Source: Glaciecola sp028401415
GTDB lineage: Bacteria; Pseudomonadota; Gammaproteobacteria; Enterobacterales; Alteromonadaceae
Reading direction: 5' to 3'
Length of the DNA: 64,000 nt
Assembly: GCF_028401415.2 (NCBI RefSeq)
Contig: NZ_CP171821.2
Location: 620,001 to 684,000 of the forward strand
Part shown: piece by piece, positions 26,588-35,440 of the stretch
Position numbering within the stretch: the stretch's first letter is position 1
How the letters are laid out: each line of letters starts with the position of its first letter
Position numbers and translations under genes: made by a program
Notes under the pieces: model-generated
Databases searched by the model: none
What the model saw: the letters and a program-made list of their open reading frames with translations, nothing else
Told to the model about the DNA's origin: nothing

Positions 26588-27037
26588 TCAGTTAAGATAA
26601 GTGTTGAAAGGAAGGGCTAAAGTATGTTGCCCTTGCTTTGAATTGACACTAAGTTGTACTTTTAGTTGCCATTGCATTTCGTCTAAGTTACAGCTTCCTA
26701 AAAATGTGACGCCCCGATTCGGGGCGTTTTCGTCTTCAAACAAGACGGGCGTTTTTCCCATGTACATATTTACGCCCTCAATCCAAATATCCTCAATTTT
26801 GACTGTTTCTGGGAGTTCAAAATTCAGGAATAGCTCCTCCTCAGAAACTGGTGTTTGTTCGAAGCTCACTGTAATCGTATGATTTTCGATCAATATTTGG
26901 CATTTAGAGTCAGTTAAATTGCAATTAACGCGCTCACTTTGGTCCTGCACAAAGCGGCTTAAATAAATTCCGTACGCAAGCATTACGCCCAGTATTAATA
27001 GGCCTGCCAAGCGGAAAAATGAAATTTTTTTGAGCAC
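26588..27037 (-). CDS. Hypothetical membrane-anchored protein
   Basis: A 149-residue protein with one N-terminal membrane helix (about residues 9-27) and a periplasmic domain containing four cysteines (VNCNLTDSKC, GSCN). No family recognised. It is divergent from ccoN with the FNR-type box between them near its start, so it may belong to the oxygen-responsive set. Copper delivery or oxidase assembly is a guess from neighbourhood only. Confidence 0.5.
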   Translation of the reverse strand: MLKKISFFRLAGLLILGVMLAYGIYLSRFVQDQSERVNCNLTDSKCQILIENHTITVSFEQTPVSEEELFLNFELPETVKIEDIWIEGVNMYMGKTPVLFEDENAPNRGVTFLGSCNLDEMQWQLKVQLSVNSKQGQHTLALPFNTYLN

Positions 27038-27064
27038 TGTTTTGATAACGTAAACTTTCCTTTA

Positions 27065-27078
27065 TTGACCAAGATCAA
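27065..27078. promoter_or_regulatory. FNR-type box upstream of ccoN
   Basis: TTGACCAAGATCAA matches TTGAT-N4-ATCAA with one change. It is 190 bp upstream of the ccoN start. With a class II arrangement (centre at -41.5) transcription would start near 27113, where a TGTATT-like -10 (27104-27109) lies at about the right distance. FNR activation of cco operons is well known. Confidence 0.7.
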
Positions 27079-27267
27079 AGCTTGCGGCGATTCGGTATCT
27101 TTTTGTATTTAAAATCTTTATGATCTCTTTCGACCAGTGCCGAGTTTACTTTTCTTGCACGCGCCACTCAACTAGGACGTTTCAATAAAAGTTATTCATC
27201 ACTCGTCTCAAAAATAAGACATTATTTTTACACCTTTTGTTGTTTCTATACACGGAAATTTTCAGTT

Positions 27268-28713
27268 ATGAGCGAGACCAGCCAAGCACAACCTGACTAC
27301 AATTATAAAGTCGTCAGGCAGTTTACAATCATGACGGTAATTTGGGGCATCATTGGAATGTTGGTAGGTGTGATATTAGCAGCACAGCTATTTGCACCTG
27401 CATTGAATTTTGACATTCCATGGCTTACTTACTCCCGTCTTCGTCCTCTTCACACCAATGCGGTTATTTTTGCCTTTGGTGGTTGCGCATTATTTGCCAC
27501 CTCCTACTACATTGTCCAGCGAACCTGTCAGGTTAGACTATTTAGTGACAAATTAGCGGCATTTACTTTTTGGGGCTGGCAAGCGGTTATCGTATCGGCG
27601 GTGATTACCTTACCATTGGGAATTACAGCTTCTAAAGAATACGCAGAGTTAGAGTGGCCAATTGATATTTTGATCACGCTAGTTTGGGTGGCTTATATCA
27701 TCAACTTCTTCGGTACGCTGGTGATTCGAAAAACCTCGCACATATACGTCGCAAACTGGTTCCTCGGTGCATTCATGCTCACCGTGGCCGTGCTTCATAT
27801 TGGTAACAGCATGGCAATCCCGGTCACTTTCTTTAAATCCTATTCGATTTATGCCGGTGCAGTAGATGCAATGATGCAGTGGTGGTACGGGCATAACGCC
27901 GTTGGCTTTTTCTTAACGGCTGGCTTTTTGGGTATGATGTATTACTTTGTTCCTAAGCAAGCTGGACGCCCTGTTTATTCATATCGTTTGTCAATCGTTC
28001 ACTTCTGGGCATTGGTTTCGCTTTATATTTGGGCAGGTCCTCATCACCTTCATTATACCGCGTTACCTGACTGGACCCAGTCTTTAGGAATGGTAATGTC
28101 GGTTATTCTTTTCGTTCCATCTTGGGGCGGCATGATCAACGGCATTATGACCCTTTCAGGGGCTTGGCATAAATTGCGCACCGACCCAGTTCTTCGATTC
28201 TTAATTGTTTCTTTGAGCTTTTACGGCATGTCGACTTTTGAGGGTCCAATGATGGCAATCAAAACCGTAAATGCGCTATCTCATTATACTGACTGGACCG
28301 TTGGTCACGTTCACTCAGGTGCACTGGGCTGGGTGGCCATGGTGTCCATAGGTTCTATTTATCACTTAGTGCCTATTTTGTTTGGTCAACCCAAAATGTA
28401 TAGCACCCGTCTAATTAACGTGCACTTCTGGTTAGCCACCATTGGTGTGGTACTTTACATCGTTGCGATGTGGATATCGGGTGTACTTCAGGGCCTAATG
28501 TGGCGTGCTATTAACGCTGACGGTACTTTGGCTTACTCCTTTGTTGAGTCACTAGAGGCATCAAAACCTTTCTATGTTGTTCGCTTCATCGGTGGTTTAT
28601 TCGTAGTCGCAGGTATGGTCCTAATGGCTTACAACTGCTACATGACCATTCGCGGTAAAACCGAAGAGACCGCAGACGATACTGATGCAGCAGCACTGGG
28701 AGCGGCGAAATGA
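27268..28713 (+). CDS. ccoN: cbb3-type cytochrome c oxidase subunit I
   Basis: Catalytic subunit of the high-affinity terminal oxidase: reduces O2 to water and pumps protons. 481 residues, about 12 membrane helices, normal length. The haem-copper oxidase motifs are seen: RPLHTNAVIFAFGGC with a low-spin haem His, MMQWWYGHNAVGFFLTAGFLG (CuB/haem b3 region), WAGPHHLHYTALPDW and WTVGHVHSGALGW. It is first of the structural operon and its stop overlaps the ccoO start by four bases. Expression is expected at low oxygen through the FNR box upstream. Confidence 0.95.
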   Translation: MSETSQAQPDYNYKVVRQFTIMTVIWGIIGMLVGVILAAQLFAPALNFDIPWLTYSRLRPLHTNAVIFAFGGCALFATSYYIVQRTCQVRLFSDKLAAFTFWGWQAVIVSAVITLPLGITASKEYAELEWPIDILITLVWVAYIINFFGTLVIRKTSHIYVANWFLGAFMLTVAVLHIGNSMAIPVTFFKSYSIYAGAVDAMMQWWYGHNAVGFFLTAGFLGMMYYFVPKQAGRPVYSYRLSIVHFWALVSLYIWAGPHHLHYTALPDWTQSLGMVMSVILFVPSWGGMINGIMTLSGAWHKLRTDPVLRFLIVSLSFYGMSTFEGPMMAIKTVNALSHYTDWTVGHVHSGALGWVAMVSIGSIYHLVPILFGQPKMYSTRLINVHFWLATIGVVLYIVAMWISGVLQGLMWRAINADGTLAYSFVESLEASKPFYVVRFIGGLFVVAGMVLMAYNCYMTIRGKTEETADDTDAAALGAAK

Positions 28714-29315
28714 AAAATCCACATGAGTTAATTGAAAAGAACGTTGGTTTGTTAACCATTTTGGTGTTAGTTGCCATTAGCTTCGGGGCGATGGCTCAAA
28801 TTCTGCCGCTTATGTTCCAGCAAAGTGTATTGGAGCCAGTCAAAGGTTTAAAACCCTACACTGCCCTACAAATGGAAGGCAGAGATATATACATTCGTGA
28901 AGGCTGCGTGGGCTGTCATAGTCAAATGATTCGCCCCTTCAGGGCAGAAACTGAGCGCTATGGACACTACTCAGTGTCGGGCGAGTCTGTATGGGAACGC
29001 CCGTTTTTGTGGGGTTCAAAGCGAACCGGCCCTGATCTTGCCCGTGTTGGCGGTCGTTATTCCGACGAGTGGCATCGCGTGCACTTAATCAACCCTCGCA
29101 ACGTAGTTCCTGAGTCTAATATGCCTGGCTATCCTTGGTTAGAAACAAATATTTTAACCGGTGACGACATTGCCAAAAAACTCGAAGTAAATCGCATGCT
29201 CGGTACTCCGTATACCGACGAAGATATTGCAGGTGCAAAAGCGGCCGTTGAGGGTAAAACCGAAATGGAAGCGCTCATTGCTTACCTACAATCTCTCGGC
29301 ACATATTTACAATAA
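28710..29315 (+). CDS. ccoO: cbb3-type oxidase monohaem subunit II
   Basis: Membrane-anchored monohaem cytochrome of 201 residues, typical length. It has an N-terminal membrane helix (about residues 13-35), the haem motif GCVGCHSQMIRPF and the haem-ligand region NVVPESNMPGYPWL. It transfers electrons from CcoP to CcoN. The start overlaps the ccoN stop (ATGA). Confidence 0.95.
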   Translation: MKNPHELIEKNVGLLTILVLVAISFGAMAQILPLMFQQSVLEPVKGLKPYTALQMEGRDIYIREGCVGCHSQMIRPFRAETERYGHYSVSGESVWERPFLWGSKRTGPDLARVGGRYSDEWHRVHLINPRNVVPESNMPGYPWLETNILTGDDIAKKLEVNRMLGTPYTDEDIAGAKAAVEGKTEMEALIAYLQSLGTYLQ

Positions 29316-29343
29316 TGCGCTTTGACTTATTGAGGTTATAGAA

Positions 29344-29517
29344 ATGGATCAAGGCACAATTGGCAGTATTTTCACTGTAATAGTATTTGTTTCCTTTGTT
29401 GGTGCAGTAATTTGGGCGTTTAGCAGCCGCAATAAAAAGAGTTTTGATGAAGCGGCTAACCTACCCTTTGACGATGAAGAGAAACACCAGTCATCACAGA
29501 AAGATCAGGAGTCATAG
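29344..29517 (+). CDS. ccoQ: cbb3-type oxidase small subunit IV
   Basis: A 57-residue protein with one membrane helix (IFTVIVFVSFVGAVIWAFSS), a basic SRNKKSFDEAANLPFDDEE motif and a charged tail: the classical CcoQ/FixQ form. It stabilises the oxidase complex. It lies between ccoO and ccoP with short spacers. Too short to be found by length filters. Confidence 0.9.
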   Translation: MDQGTIGSIFTVIVFVSFVGAVIWAFSSRNKKSFDEAANLPFDDEEKHQSSQKDQES

Positions 29518-29520
29518 ATC

Positions 29521-30474
29521 ATGACTATGTTTTGGACAATATGGATTAGCGTAATAACCTTAGGCACCATTTTAGGTTGTTATTTATTAATGCGCTGGAC
29601 GCTCGCCAATAAAACGGGCGTTGAAGAAGGCGAATCGATGGGCCATGAGTTTGATGGGATTGTTGAAATTAACAATCAATTACCGCGCTGGTGGACCATC
29701 CTGTTTTATTTAACCATGGTATGGGGTGTTTTATACCTCGTGCTTTATCCCGGATTAGGTGGTTTTAAAGGCGTATTGGGCTGGGAAAGTGCAAACTTAC
29801 ACGTGCTTTCGCTAGAAGAGTCGGAGCAAGCCCTGAGAGAGGATATTGAGCAAGGCCGCTTAAATGAGTATGCGAGCCAAATTAAGCTTGCTGAAGATCT
29901 GTTTGATCCTATCTTTGCGGAGTATGCAAAAACACCCGTTGAGTTACTGGCGCAAAACGACGAGGCTTTACAGGTAGGCAAGCGTTTGTTTTTACAAAAC
30001 TGCGCTCAGTGTCACGGCTCCGATGCGCGAGGTCAGCGCGGTGGCTTCCCTAACCTAACCGATAACGATTGGCTGTATGGTGGAAGCGGTGACAAAATCA
30101 AAGAAACGCTTATTAAAGGTCGCATTGGCGCAATGCCAGGCTGGTTAGCAAGTTTTGGTGAAACCGGTGTTGATGAGGTGGTCGCGTATACTTTGAGCTT
30201 AAGCGGTCGCGACGTAGACTCAGCGCTCGCCGCTGCCGGTAAGGTCCGCTTTGCCGCTTGCGCAGCATGTCATGGGATGGACGGAAAAGGCAACCAATTA
30301 CTGGGTGCACCCAACTTAACTGATAACATTTGGTTGTATGGTGGCAGTCAGCGAGCCGTTACTGAAACCTTGTATTACGGACGTAATGGTGTAATGCCAG
30401 CCTTCGACAAAACCTTGGGCGAAGACAAGGTTCATGTGGTTGCGGCGTACGTTTACAGCTTATCTCAAGAATAA
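29521..30474 (+). CDS. ccoP: cbb3-type oxidase dihaem subunit III
   Basis: Membrane-bound dihaem cytochrome of 317 residues, the normal size for the two-helix CcoP form. Two N-terminal helices (about 3-23 and 60-80) precede the cytochrome domains with haem motifs CAQCHG (about residue 160) and CAACHG (about 243); each is followed by a Met-ligand segment (GAMPGWLASFG and GVMPAFDKTLG). It receives electrons from soluble or membrane cytochrome c. Four bases separate it from ccoQ. Confidence 0.95.
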   Translation: MTMFWTIWISVITLGTILGCYLLMRWTLANKTGVEEGESMGHEFDGIVEINNQLPRWWTILFYLTMVWGVLYLVLYPGLGGFKGVLGWESANLHVLSLEESEQALREDIEQGRLNEYASQIKLAEDLFDPIFAEYAKTPVELLAQNDEALQVGKRLFLQNCAQCHGSDARGQRGGFPNLTDNDWLYGGSGDKIKETLIKGRIGAMPGWLASFGETGVDEVVAYTLSLSGRDVDSALAAAGKVRFAACAACHGMDGKGNQLLGAPNLTDNIWLYGGSQRAVTETLYYGRNGVMPAFDKTLGEDKVHVVAAYVYSLSQE

Positions 30475-30515
30475 TCGCGTATCCTAATGCAGTAACTTAG
30501 GGAAATACGTAGAAT

Positions 30516-30540
30516 AAAGCCTCGTTTTACGGGGCTTTTT
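30516..30540 (+). terminator. Terminator after ccoNOQP
   Basis: AAAGCC-TCG-TTTTA-CGG-GGCTTTTT is a stem-loop followed by T residues, 42 bp after ccoP. It separates the structural genes from ccoH but is short, so read-through is possible. Confidence 0.7.
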
Positions 30541-30605
30541 AATTTAGATTCGATAGAATATTGCTTCAAAAAACGTGCTAAGCAATAAGCCTAAAAGTGG
30601 TAACA

Positions 30606-31106
30606 ATGAACTTACAAGATACAGATACTAAGCCTTGGTATAAGCAGTTTTGGCCTTGGTTTTTAATTGCTATTCCGACCTCATCATTAATTGTGGGCTC
30701 ATTCGTTATACGTTTTGCAACCGATGGCACCAACACTTTAGTGGTCGATGATTACTACAAGGAAGGGAAAGCTATCAACGCCCGCCTTGACAAAATAGAC
30801 CGAGCTATCGAATTAGGCATATCAACAACGTTGGATATCAAGCAAGGTCAGGTTGCCATAGAGTTTTTGGATGGAGCCCCACAGACCGGTGAAGCTTTAA
30901 GGCTCGAGTTTTTTCATGTCACCCTTGCGCATAAAGATTTTAATGTCCTTTTATCTCGAGATGCTAACGGCATATACCGCAGCAGCTTCGATGAAGATAT
31001 CAAAGGCAAGTGGAGAATCCGTTTGCTGCCAATGGATGAGTCTTGGAAAGTCCAGGACACCGTAAATCTTCCACAAGAAAAGGTAATCAGTTTTAATCCC
31101 CAATGA
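30606..31106 (+). CDS. ccoH: FixH-family cbb3 assembly protein
   Basis: Inner-membrane assembly protein of about 166 residues, FixH family: one membrane helix (about residues 16-37) and a periplasmic immunoglobulin-like domain with VVDDYYKEGKAINARLDK, a signature of the family. It interacts with the oxidase complex during maturation. I place the start at ATG 30606; a GTG at 30597 would add three residues. Its stop overlaps the ccoI start (ATGA). No ccoG lies between ccoP and this gene. Confidence 0.88.
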   Translation: MNLQDTDTKPWYKQFWPWFLIAIPTSSLIVGSFVIRFATDGTNTLVVDDYYKEGKAINARLDKIDRAIELGISTTLDIKQGQVAIEFLDGAPQTGEALRLEFFHVTLAHKDFNVLLSRDANGIYRSSFDEDIKGKWRIRLLPMDESWKVQDTVNLPQEKVISFNPQ

Positions 31107-33541
31107 GCATAAGCGTTTCTCAGGGTTGCTGTTTTCACTGTGGCCTCCCAAATATTGATGGTGACAAATATCCCGTAAGCATAATCGGCCAAACACACTT
31201 TATGTGTTGTCCTGGCTGTCAGGCGGTGGCCTCAGCTATTGTCGACAATGGCCTTGAAAGCTATTACGAATTTCGCACAGAACTAGCCGCCCGTGGTGAC
31301 GCAGCGCTTGATAACACCATGTCAAAACTTGCGGTATACGATGAGCCTGAGCTGCAAGAGGAGTTTGTTTTCGAACAAGGCAAAGACAAACAAATCCAGC
31401 TTACGGTAGAAGGCATTACCTGTGCTGCGTGCGCATGGCTGATTGAAAAACAGCTCGCCAAGTTGCAGGGAATTAAGCAAGTATCGGTCAACGTCTCTGC
31501 CAGAAGAGCATTGGTAACATGGGATAACGATCAAATTAAGCTCTCTGGTGTGTTAAGCAGAATGAAAGCGATTGGCTATGAATCTCTGCCCTTTCAAAGC
31601 GACAATCACGAAGCATCCTTTAAAAAAGAGCAAAAAGCTTACCTTAAAAAGTTAGGGCTTGCTGGCATTATGACGATGCAAGTGATGATGCTGGCAATGG
31701 GTCAATATTTCGATATTTTTGGTAATATTGATGCAGAGGCGATTTCCTATTTCAATGCAGTAAGTTTACTTCTTACTACACCAGTGGTGCTGTATTCAGG
31801 CAGCATATTTTACGTCAGTGCGATAAAGGCAATACAGGCAAGAACCGTCAATATGGATGTGCCGATAACAGTGGCGATCATTGCAACCTACGTTGCAGGT
31901 GTGCTGGCGGTAAATAAAGATGCAGGTGAGGTCTATTTTGAATCTATCTGTATGTTTGTGTTTTTTTTGCTGATAAGTCGATATCTTGAACATCGCTCTC
32001 GCCATAAGGCCACTGAAATATCTTCAAACATGCTCAAGTTGATTCCTGTTACCGCTCTAAAAATGAGTGATGGTCAATGGACGTCTGTACTTGCCAAGCA
32101 GCTAATTACGGGAGATAAAGTGCTGGTCAAAGCGGGGCAATCCATCCCTATCGACGGCATTGTGATTGATGGTAAGTCCACGGCGGATGAGTCCATGCTA
32201 ACGGGAGAGTTCGAGCCCGTTAAAAAGCAGGTTGGCGATCGGGTGTTTGCGGGTTCGCTAAATCAACAGGGTAGTATCACGCTTGAAGTATCAAATGGCC
32301 TAAAACATGCGATGATGAATCAGATTCTGCGTCTGCAAGAAATGGCCATGGGCAGTAAACCCAAAGTTGCGCTAATCGCGGATAAACTCTCTCGCTATTT
32401 TGTCAGCGCAGTATTAATCATAAGCGCCCTAACCTATTGGTATTGGTGGTCTCAAGACGATCCGCACGCCTTTTGGATCACAATTTCAGTCTTAGTCGCA
32501 ACCTGTCCGTGCGCACTTGGACTGGCCACACCTTCTGCGCTTACGTGCGCTATGGCAAAGCTTAATAACATCGGTATTTTACTCAAACGCGCCGATGCAT
32601 TAGAACAAGTTACTCATGCCAGTGACATCGTCTTTGATAAGACAGGTACGCTAACAGAAGGACAGTTTTCAATTGCACAAAGCATATTTGTCGAAAAGGA
32701 CAAAGCCGAGCATTATCTGGCACTTGCTTGTTTACTTGAGAGTCGCTCTGAACATCCTATCGCTCGTGCGTTCAGTCTGGACAATGTCGCGCTCCCCTTA
32801 GACGAATCTCAGTGGCAGATAAGTGAATACCGCACAGAAATTGGTAAAGGAATTCGTGCTACCGTTAATAATACAGCGTGTTTAATCGGGTCGAAACGCT
32901 TCGTGTTAGCGCAATTGGGCATAAGCCAGGACACGCTTGACGCTCAGGCTAGTCTGACGTTGACTGGCGCAAATGTATTGCTGGCCGTTGACGGAGAAGT
33001 AAAAGCCGCTTTTTGGGTCACAGATACAGTTAAAAACGATGTCATTGAAGTGTTAACGCGCTTAGATAAATATAGTCTAAGGATTTTAAGTGGCGACGAT
33101 ACTAGCAATGTCGAAGCAATTGCTAAGCAAATCGGTATTAGGCATGCTTTTGGCAATTGTTCCCCAGAAGATAAACTCAGCCATATTAGAGAACAACAAA
33201 GCCAATCGCGTTCGCTCATTATGCTTGGGGACGGCATTAACGACGCACCTGTACTTGCTGCAGCTGATGTTTCAGTTGCCGTCGGTAATGCCTCTGATCT
33301 TGCAAAGAATGCGGCAGACGTAATTTTACTCAATCCTAGCTTACATTCACTAGTTGACCTAATTGAAATGGCAGAAAAGACCAAACGTAAAATTAAACAA
33401 AATATCGCTTGGGCGCTTGGGTATAACCTCCTTGTCCTTCCGTTTGCGGTCAGCGGTGTACTTTCGCCATGGCAGGCCGCACTTGGAATGTCGCTATCTT
33501 CGATAATAGTGGTATATAACTCTACACGATTAATGCGATAA
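31103..33541 (+). CDS. ccoI: Copper-translocating P-type ATPase for oxidase assembly
   Basis: P1B-type ATPase of 812 residues that exports copper for cbb3 maturation. N-terminal cysteines (CCFHC, residues 9-13, and CCPGC, 35-39) form an extra metal-binding region. A heavy-metal domain has GITCAACAW (CAAC at 107-110), the membrane copper site is CPC at 468-470, and the phosphorylated Asp lies in DKTGT (D512). GDGINDAPVL is the ATP hinge. All motifs are intact. It follows ccoH with a four-base overlap and is followed by ccoS. Confidence 0.93.
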   Translation: MSISVSQGCCFHCGLPNIDGDKYPVSIIGQTHFMCCPGCQAVASAIVDNGLESYYEFRTELAARGDAALDNTMSKLAVYDEPELQEEFVFEQGKDKQIQLTVEGITCAACAWLIEKQLAKLQGIKQVSVNVSARRALVTWDNDQIKLSGVLSRMKAIGYESLPFQSDNHEASFKKEQKAYLKKLGLAGIMTMQVMMLAMGQYFDIFGNIDAEAISYFNAVSLLLTTPVVLYSGSIFYVSAIKAIQARTVNMDVPITVAIIATYVAGVLAVNKDAGEVYFESICMFVFFLLISRYLEHRSRHKATEISSNMLKLIPVTALKMSDGQWTSVLAKQLITGDKVLVKAGQSIPIDGIVIDGKSTADESMLTGEFEPVKKQVGDRVFAGSLNQQGSITLEVSNGLKHAMMNQILRLQEMAMGSKPKVALIADKLSRYFVSAVLIISALTYWYWWSQDDPHAFWITISVLVATCPCALGLATPSALTCAMAKLNNIGILLKRADALEQVTHASDIVFDKTGTLTEGQFSIAQSIFVEKDKAEHYLALACLLESRSEHPIARAFSLDNVALPLDESQWQISEYRTEIGKGIRATVNNTACLIGSKRFVLAQLGISQDTLDAQASLTLTGANVLLAVDGEVKAAFWVTDTVKNDVIEVLTRLDKYSLRILSGDDTSNVEAIAKQIGIRHAFGNCSPEDKLSHIREQQSQSRSLIMLGDGINDAPVLAAADVSVAVGNASDLAKNAADVILLNPSLHSLVDLIEMAEKTKRKIKQNIAWALGYNLLVLPFAVSGVLSPWQAALGMSLSSIIVVYNSTRLMR

Positions 33542-33572
33542 TAAGGCTTAGAACTTATTGTTAGGCGTAGCC

Positions 33573-33827
33573 ATGAGCATTATTTTTGTCTTAATTCCAT
33601 TAGCCATTATTATTGTTTCTATTGCAATAGGCGTGTTTTTTTGGGCCGTAAAGTCTAATCAGTTTGACGACCTTGAACGTCAGGGCTATAGCATTTTGTT
33701 TGATGATGATATAAAGCAAGATGACAAAGCAAATCCTACAAAATGCGAAAGCATCGCGTTTAGCTCAGATGAATGCTCAGATGAATCACAAAAAGACAGT
33801 TTGACTGAAAATCACAAAGAAATTTGA
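33573..33827 (+). CDS. ccoS: cbb3 oxidase maturation protein
   Basis: An 84-residue protein with one membrane helix (residues about 2-24), then the FixS/CcoS motif FFWAVKSNQFDDLERQGYSILFDD and an acidic-polar tail. It is needed for haem and copper insertion into the oxidase. I choose ATG 33573; an upstream TTG at 33558 would add five residues. It follows ccoI by 31 bp. Confidence 0.9.
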   Translation: MSIIFVLIPLAIIIVSIAIGVFFWAVKSNQFDDLERQGYSILFDDDIKQDDKANPTKCESIAFSSDECSDESQKDSLTENHKEI

Positions 33828-33858
33828 TCATACTTCATCCTACTAATGAACCCCGCAC

Positions 33859-34527
33859 ATGAGTGAATTCAATTTACTATCAGCTTTTTTGATGGGACTC
33901 GCTGGCGGTGTTCACTGCGTAGGAATGTGTGGGGGTATCGCAAGTGCTTTTAGCTTCGCTATCCCAAAAGGCGAGTCCAAAATCGTTTATATTTTATCGT
34001 ACAACAGCGGCCGCATTGCCTCATATACAATGGCAGGCGCGCTAACCGGCTTTCTAGGCGCTATCGCCAGTAGCGCCATTACCACCACCTTACCCATCTT
34101 AACAATGATAAGTGCCTTATTTTTAATTTTACTTGCTCTGTACATTAGTGATGTATACAAAGGATTGTCATATTTTGAAAAAGCTGGCGGATACCTGTGG
34201 CGTAAGATTCAACCCTTGTCTAAAAAGTGCTTACCCTTTAAAAACCCAAGTTATGCGCTCGCATACGGCGCTGTTTGGGGCTGGTTGCCTTGCGGTCTTG
34301 TTTACGCAGCGCTAACGTGGTCTTTAGCAGCTGGCGATGCAGTTAGCGGTGCGCTGTTTATGTTAATGTTCGGCCTGGGCACATTCCCCGCTTTAATTGC
34401 GACTTCTTTAGGCGCATCGTATATCATTCCTATTTTACAACACAGAGCGTTTCGATACATTGTGGCGCTTTGTTTGATTATTTTCTCGTTTGTTTTGATT
34501 TTCAATATGGTTCACGGTATAAAGTGA
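33859..34527 (+). CDS. TauE/SafE-like (UreH-type) membrane protein of the cco cluster
   Basis: Inner-membrane protein of 222 residues with about six helices. The start SAFLMGLAGGVHCVGMCGGI matches the sulfite-exporter/TauE-like (UreH-type transmembrane) family commonly placed after ccoS in gammaproteobacteria; the repeat AYGAVWGWLPCGLVYAALTW is the second half-domain. Both Cys-containing helices (VHCVGMCGG and LPCGL) could bind copper. A role in copper uptake or oxidase biogenesis is likely from context; a sulfite-export role is not indicated. It is followed by fnr. Confidence 0.8.
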   Translation: MSEFNLLSAFLMGLAGGVHCVGMCGGIASAFSFAIPKGESKIVYILSYNSGRIASYTMAGALTGFLGAIASSAITTTLPILTMISALFLILLALYISDVYKGLSYFEKAGGYLWRKIQPLSKKCLPFKNPSYALAYGAVWGWLPCGLVYAALTWSLAAGDAVSGALFMLMFGLGTFPALIATSLGASYIIPILQHRAFRYIVALCLIIFSFVLIFNMVHGIK

Positions 34528-34553
34528 TCTGAATAATAAAAAGGAATGTGGCC

Positions 34554-35291
34554 ATGGCAACCAGTCCTGAGCTCTCCATACATTGTGAGACCTGTAGTTT
34601 TAGTCATCTTTGCCTACCTGTTAGTCTTAACAAGTCTGAATTAGAATCTTTAGATGACATTATCGAACGTAAACGTCCTTTACATAAGCATGATAAGCTT
34701 GTGAGTTCTGGTCAAGCTTTCCATTCCTTATACGCGGTACGTTCTGGCTCATTTAAGTCTTATGTTAGTGACAAAGATGGCGTCGAACAAATTGTGGGTT
34801 TTCATTTCCCGGGCGATATTATTGGCTTTGACGCTTTAAAGGACCAGACTCATCAGAGCTATTCACAGGCACTTGAGACTGCTATGGTCTGTGAACTGCC
34901 GTATGAAACCTTAGATAAAGTATCTGAAAAGTATCCAAAACTCCGTCAACAAATCATGAAGTTCATGAGTGCTGAAATTAAACATGACCATGATTTGATG
35001 ATGCTTCTTAGTAAAAGGAGTGCTGAAGAGCGTTTGTTACATTTTATTAGCCACCTTTCACAGCGTTTTGATGAGCGAGGATACTCAGCAAAGCAGTTCA
35101 ATTTATCTATGACACGCAACGAGATTGGAAATTACCTCGGCTTAACGGTTGAAACCATTAGTCGTTTGTTAACACGATTTCAAAAAGAAAACTTAATTAA
35201 AGTTGACGGTAAACTTATCACGATCGTAGATTTTGATGGTCTCAAGCAACGAATGCCAGAGTCAGAGATCCCCTTCGCTGCCGTTAATTAG
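34554..35291 (+). CDS. fnr: Oxygen-sensing transcription regulator FNR
   Basis: Global regulator of low-oxygen genes, 245 residues. The [4Fe-4S] ligands are Cys11, Cys14, Cys20 and Cys113 (HCETCSFSHLC and AMVCELP), spaced exactly as in E. coli Fnr (20, 23, 29, 122). A CRP-type beta-roll precedes the dimer helix, and the helix-turn-helix TRNEIGNYLGLTVETISRLL keeps the recognition residues Glu200, Ser203 and Arg204. The start is ATG 34554 with AAGGAA seven bases upstream; a GTG at 34548 would be two codons longer. It follows the cco assembly genes and precedes uspE, the same order as in related species. FNR boxes in the window are listed separately. Confidence 0.93.
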   Translation: MATSPELSIHCETCSFSHLCLPVSLNKSELESLDDIIERKRPLHKHDKLVSSGQAFHSLYAVRSGSFKSYVSDKDGVEQIVGFHFPGDIIGFDALKDQTHQSYSQALETAMVCELPYETLDKVSEKYPKLRQQIMKFMSAEIKHDHDLMMLLSKRSAEERLLHFISHLSQRFDERGYSAKQFNLSMTRNEIGNYLGLTVETISRLLTRFQKENLIKVDGKLITIVDFDGLKQRMPESEIPFAAVN

Positions 35292-35341
35292 CAGGTCTGA
35301 TTGAAATCGTAAGTTTATTACCTTTATATTTTATCTAGCAC

Positions 35342-35376
35342 AAGGTGGTTACATGCATATGTTAACCACCTTTTTT
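35342..35376 (+). terminator. Strong terminator after fnr
   Basis: AAGGTGGTTA (35342-35351) pairs perfectly with TAACCACCTT (35363-35372), with an 11-base loop and a T run to 35376. It ends the ccoH-fnr transcript. Confidence 0.85.
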
Positions 35377-35440
35377 ATAATGCTTAAGTGCTCTACCTGA
35401 AGTCTGGATAACAATCTGCAACGACATAACGGAGTAAATT

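Noticed and set aside
35284..35300. FNR-like site CTGATTGAAATC after fnr
   Set aside because: Only half of the consensus matches, and it lies at the end of the fnr gene with the terminator between it and uspE.
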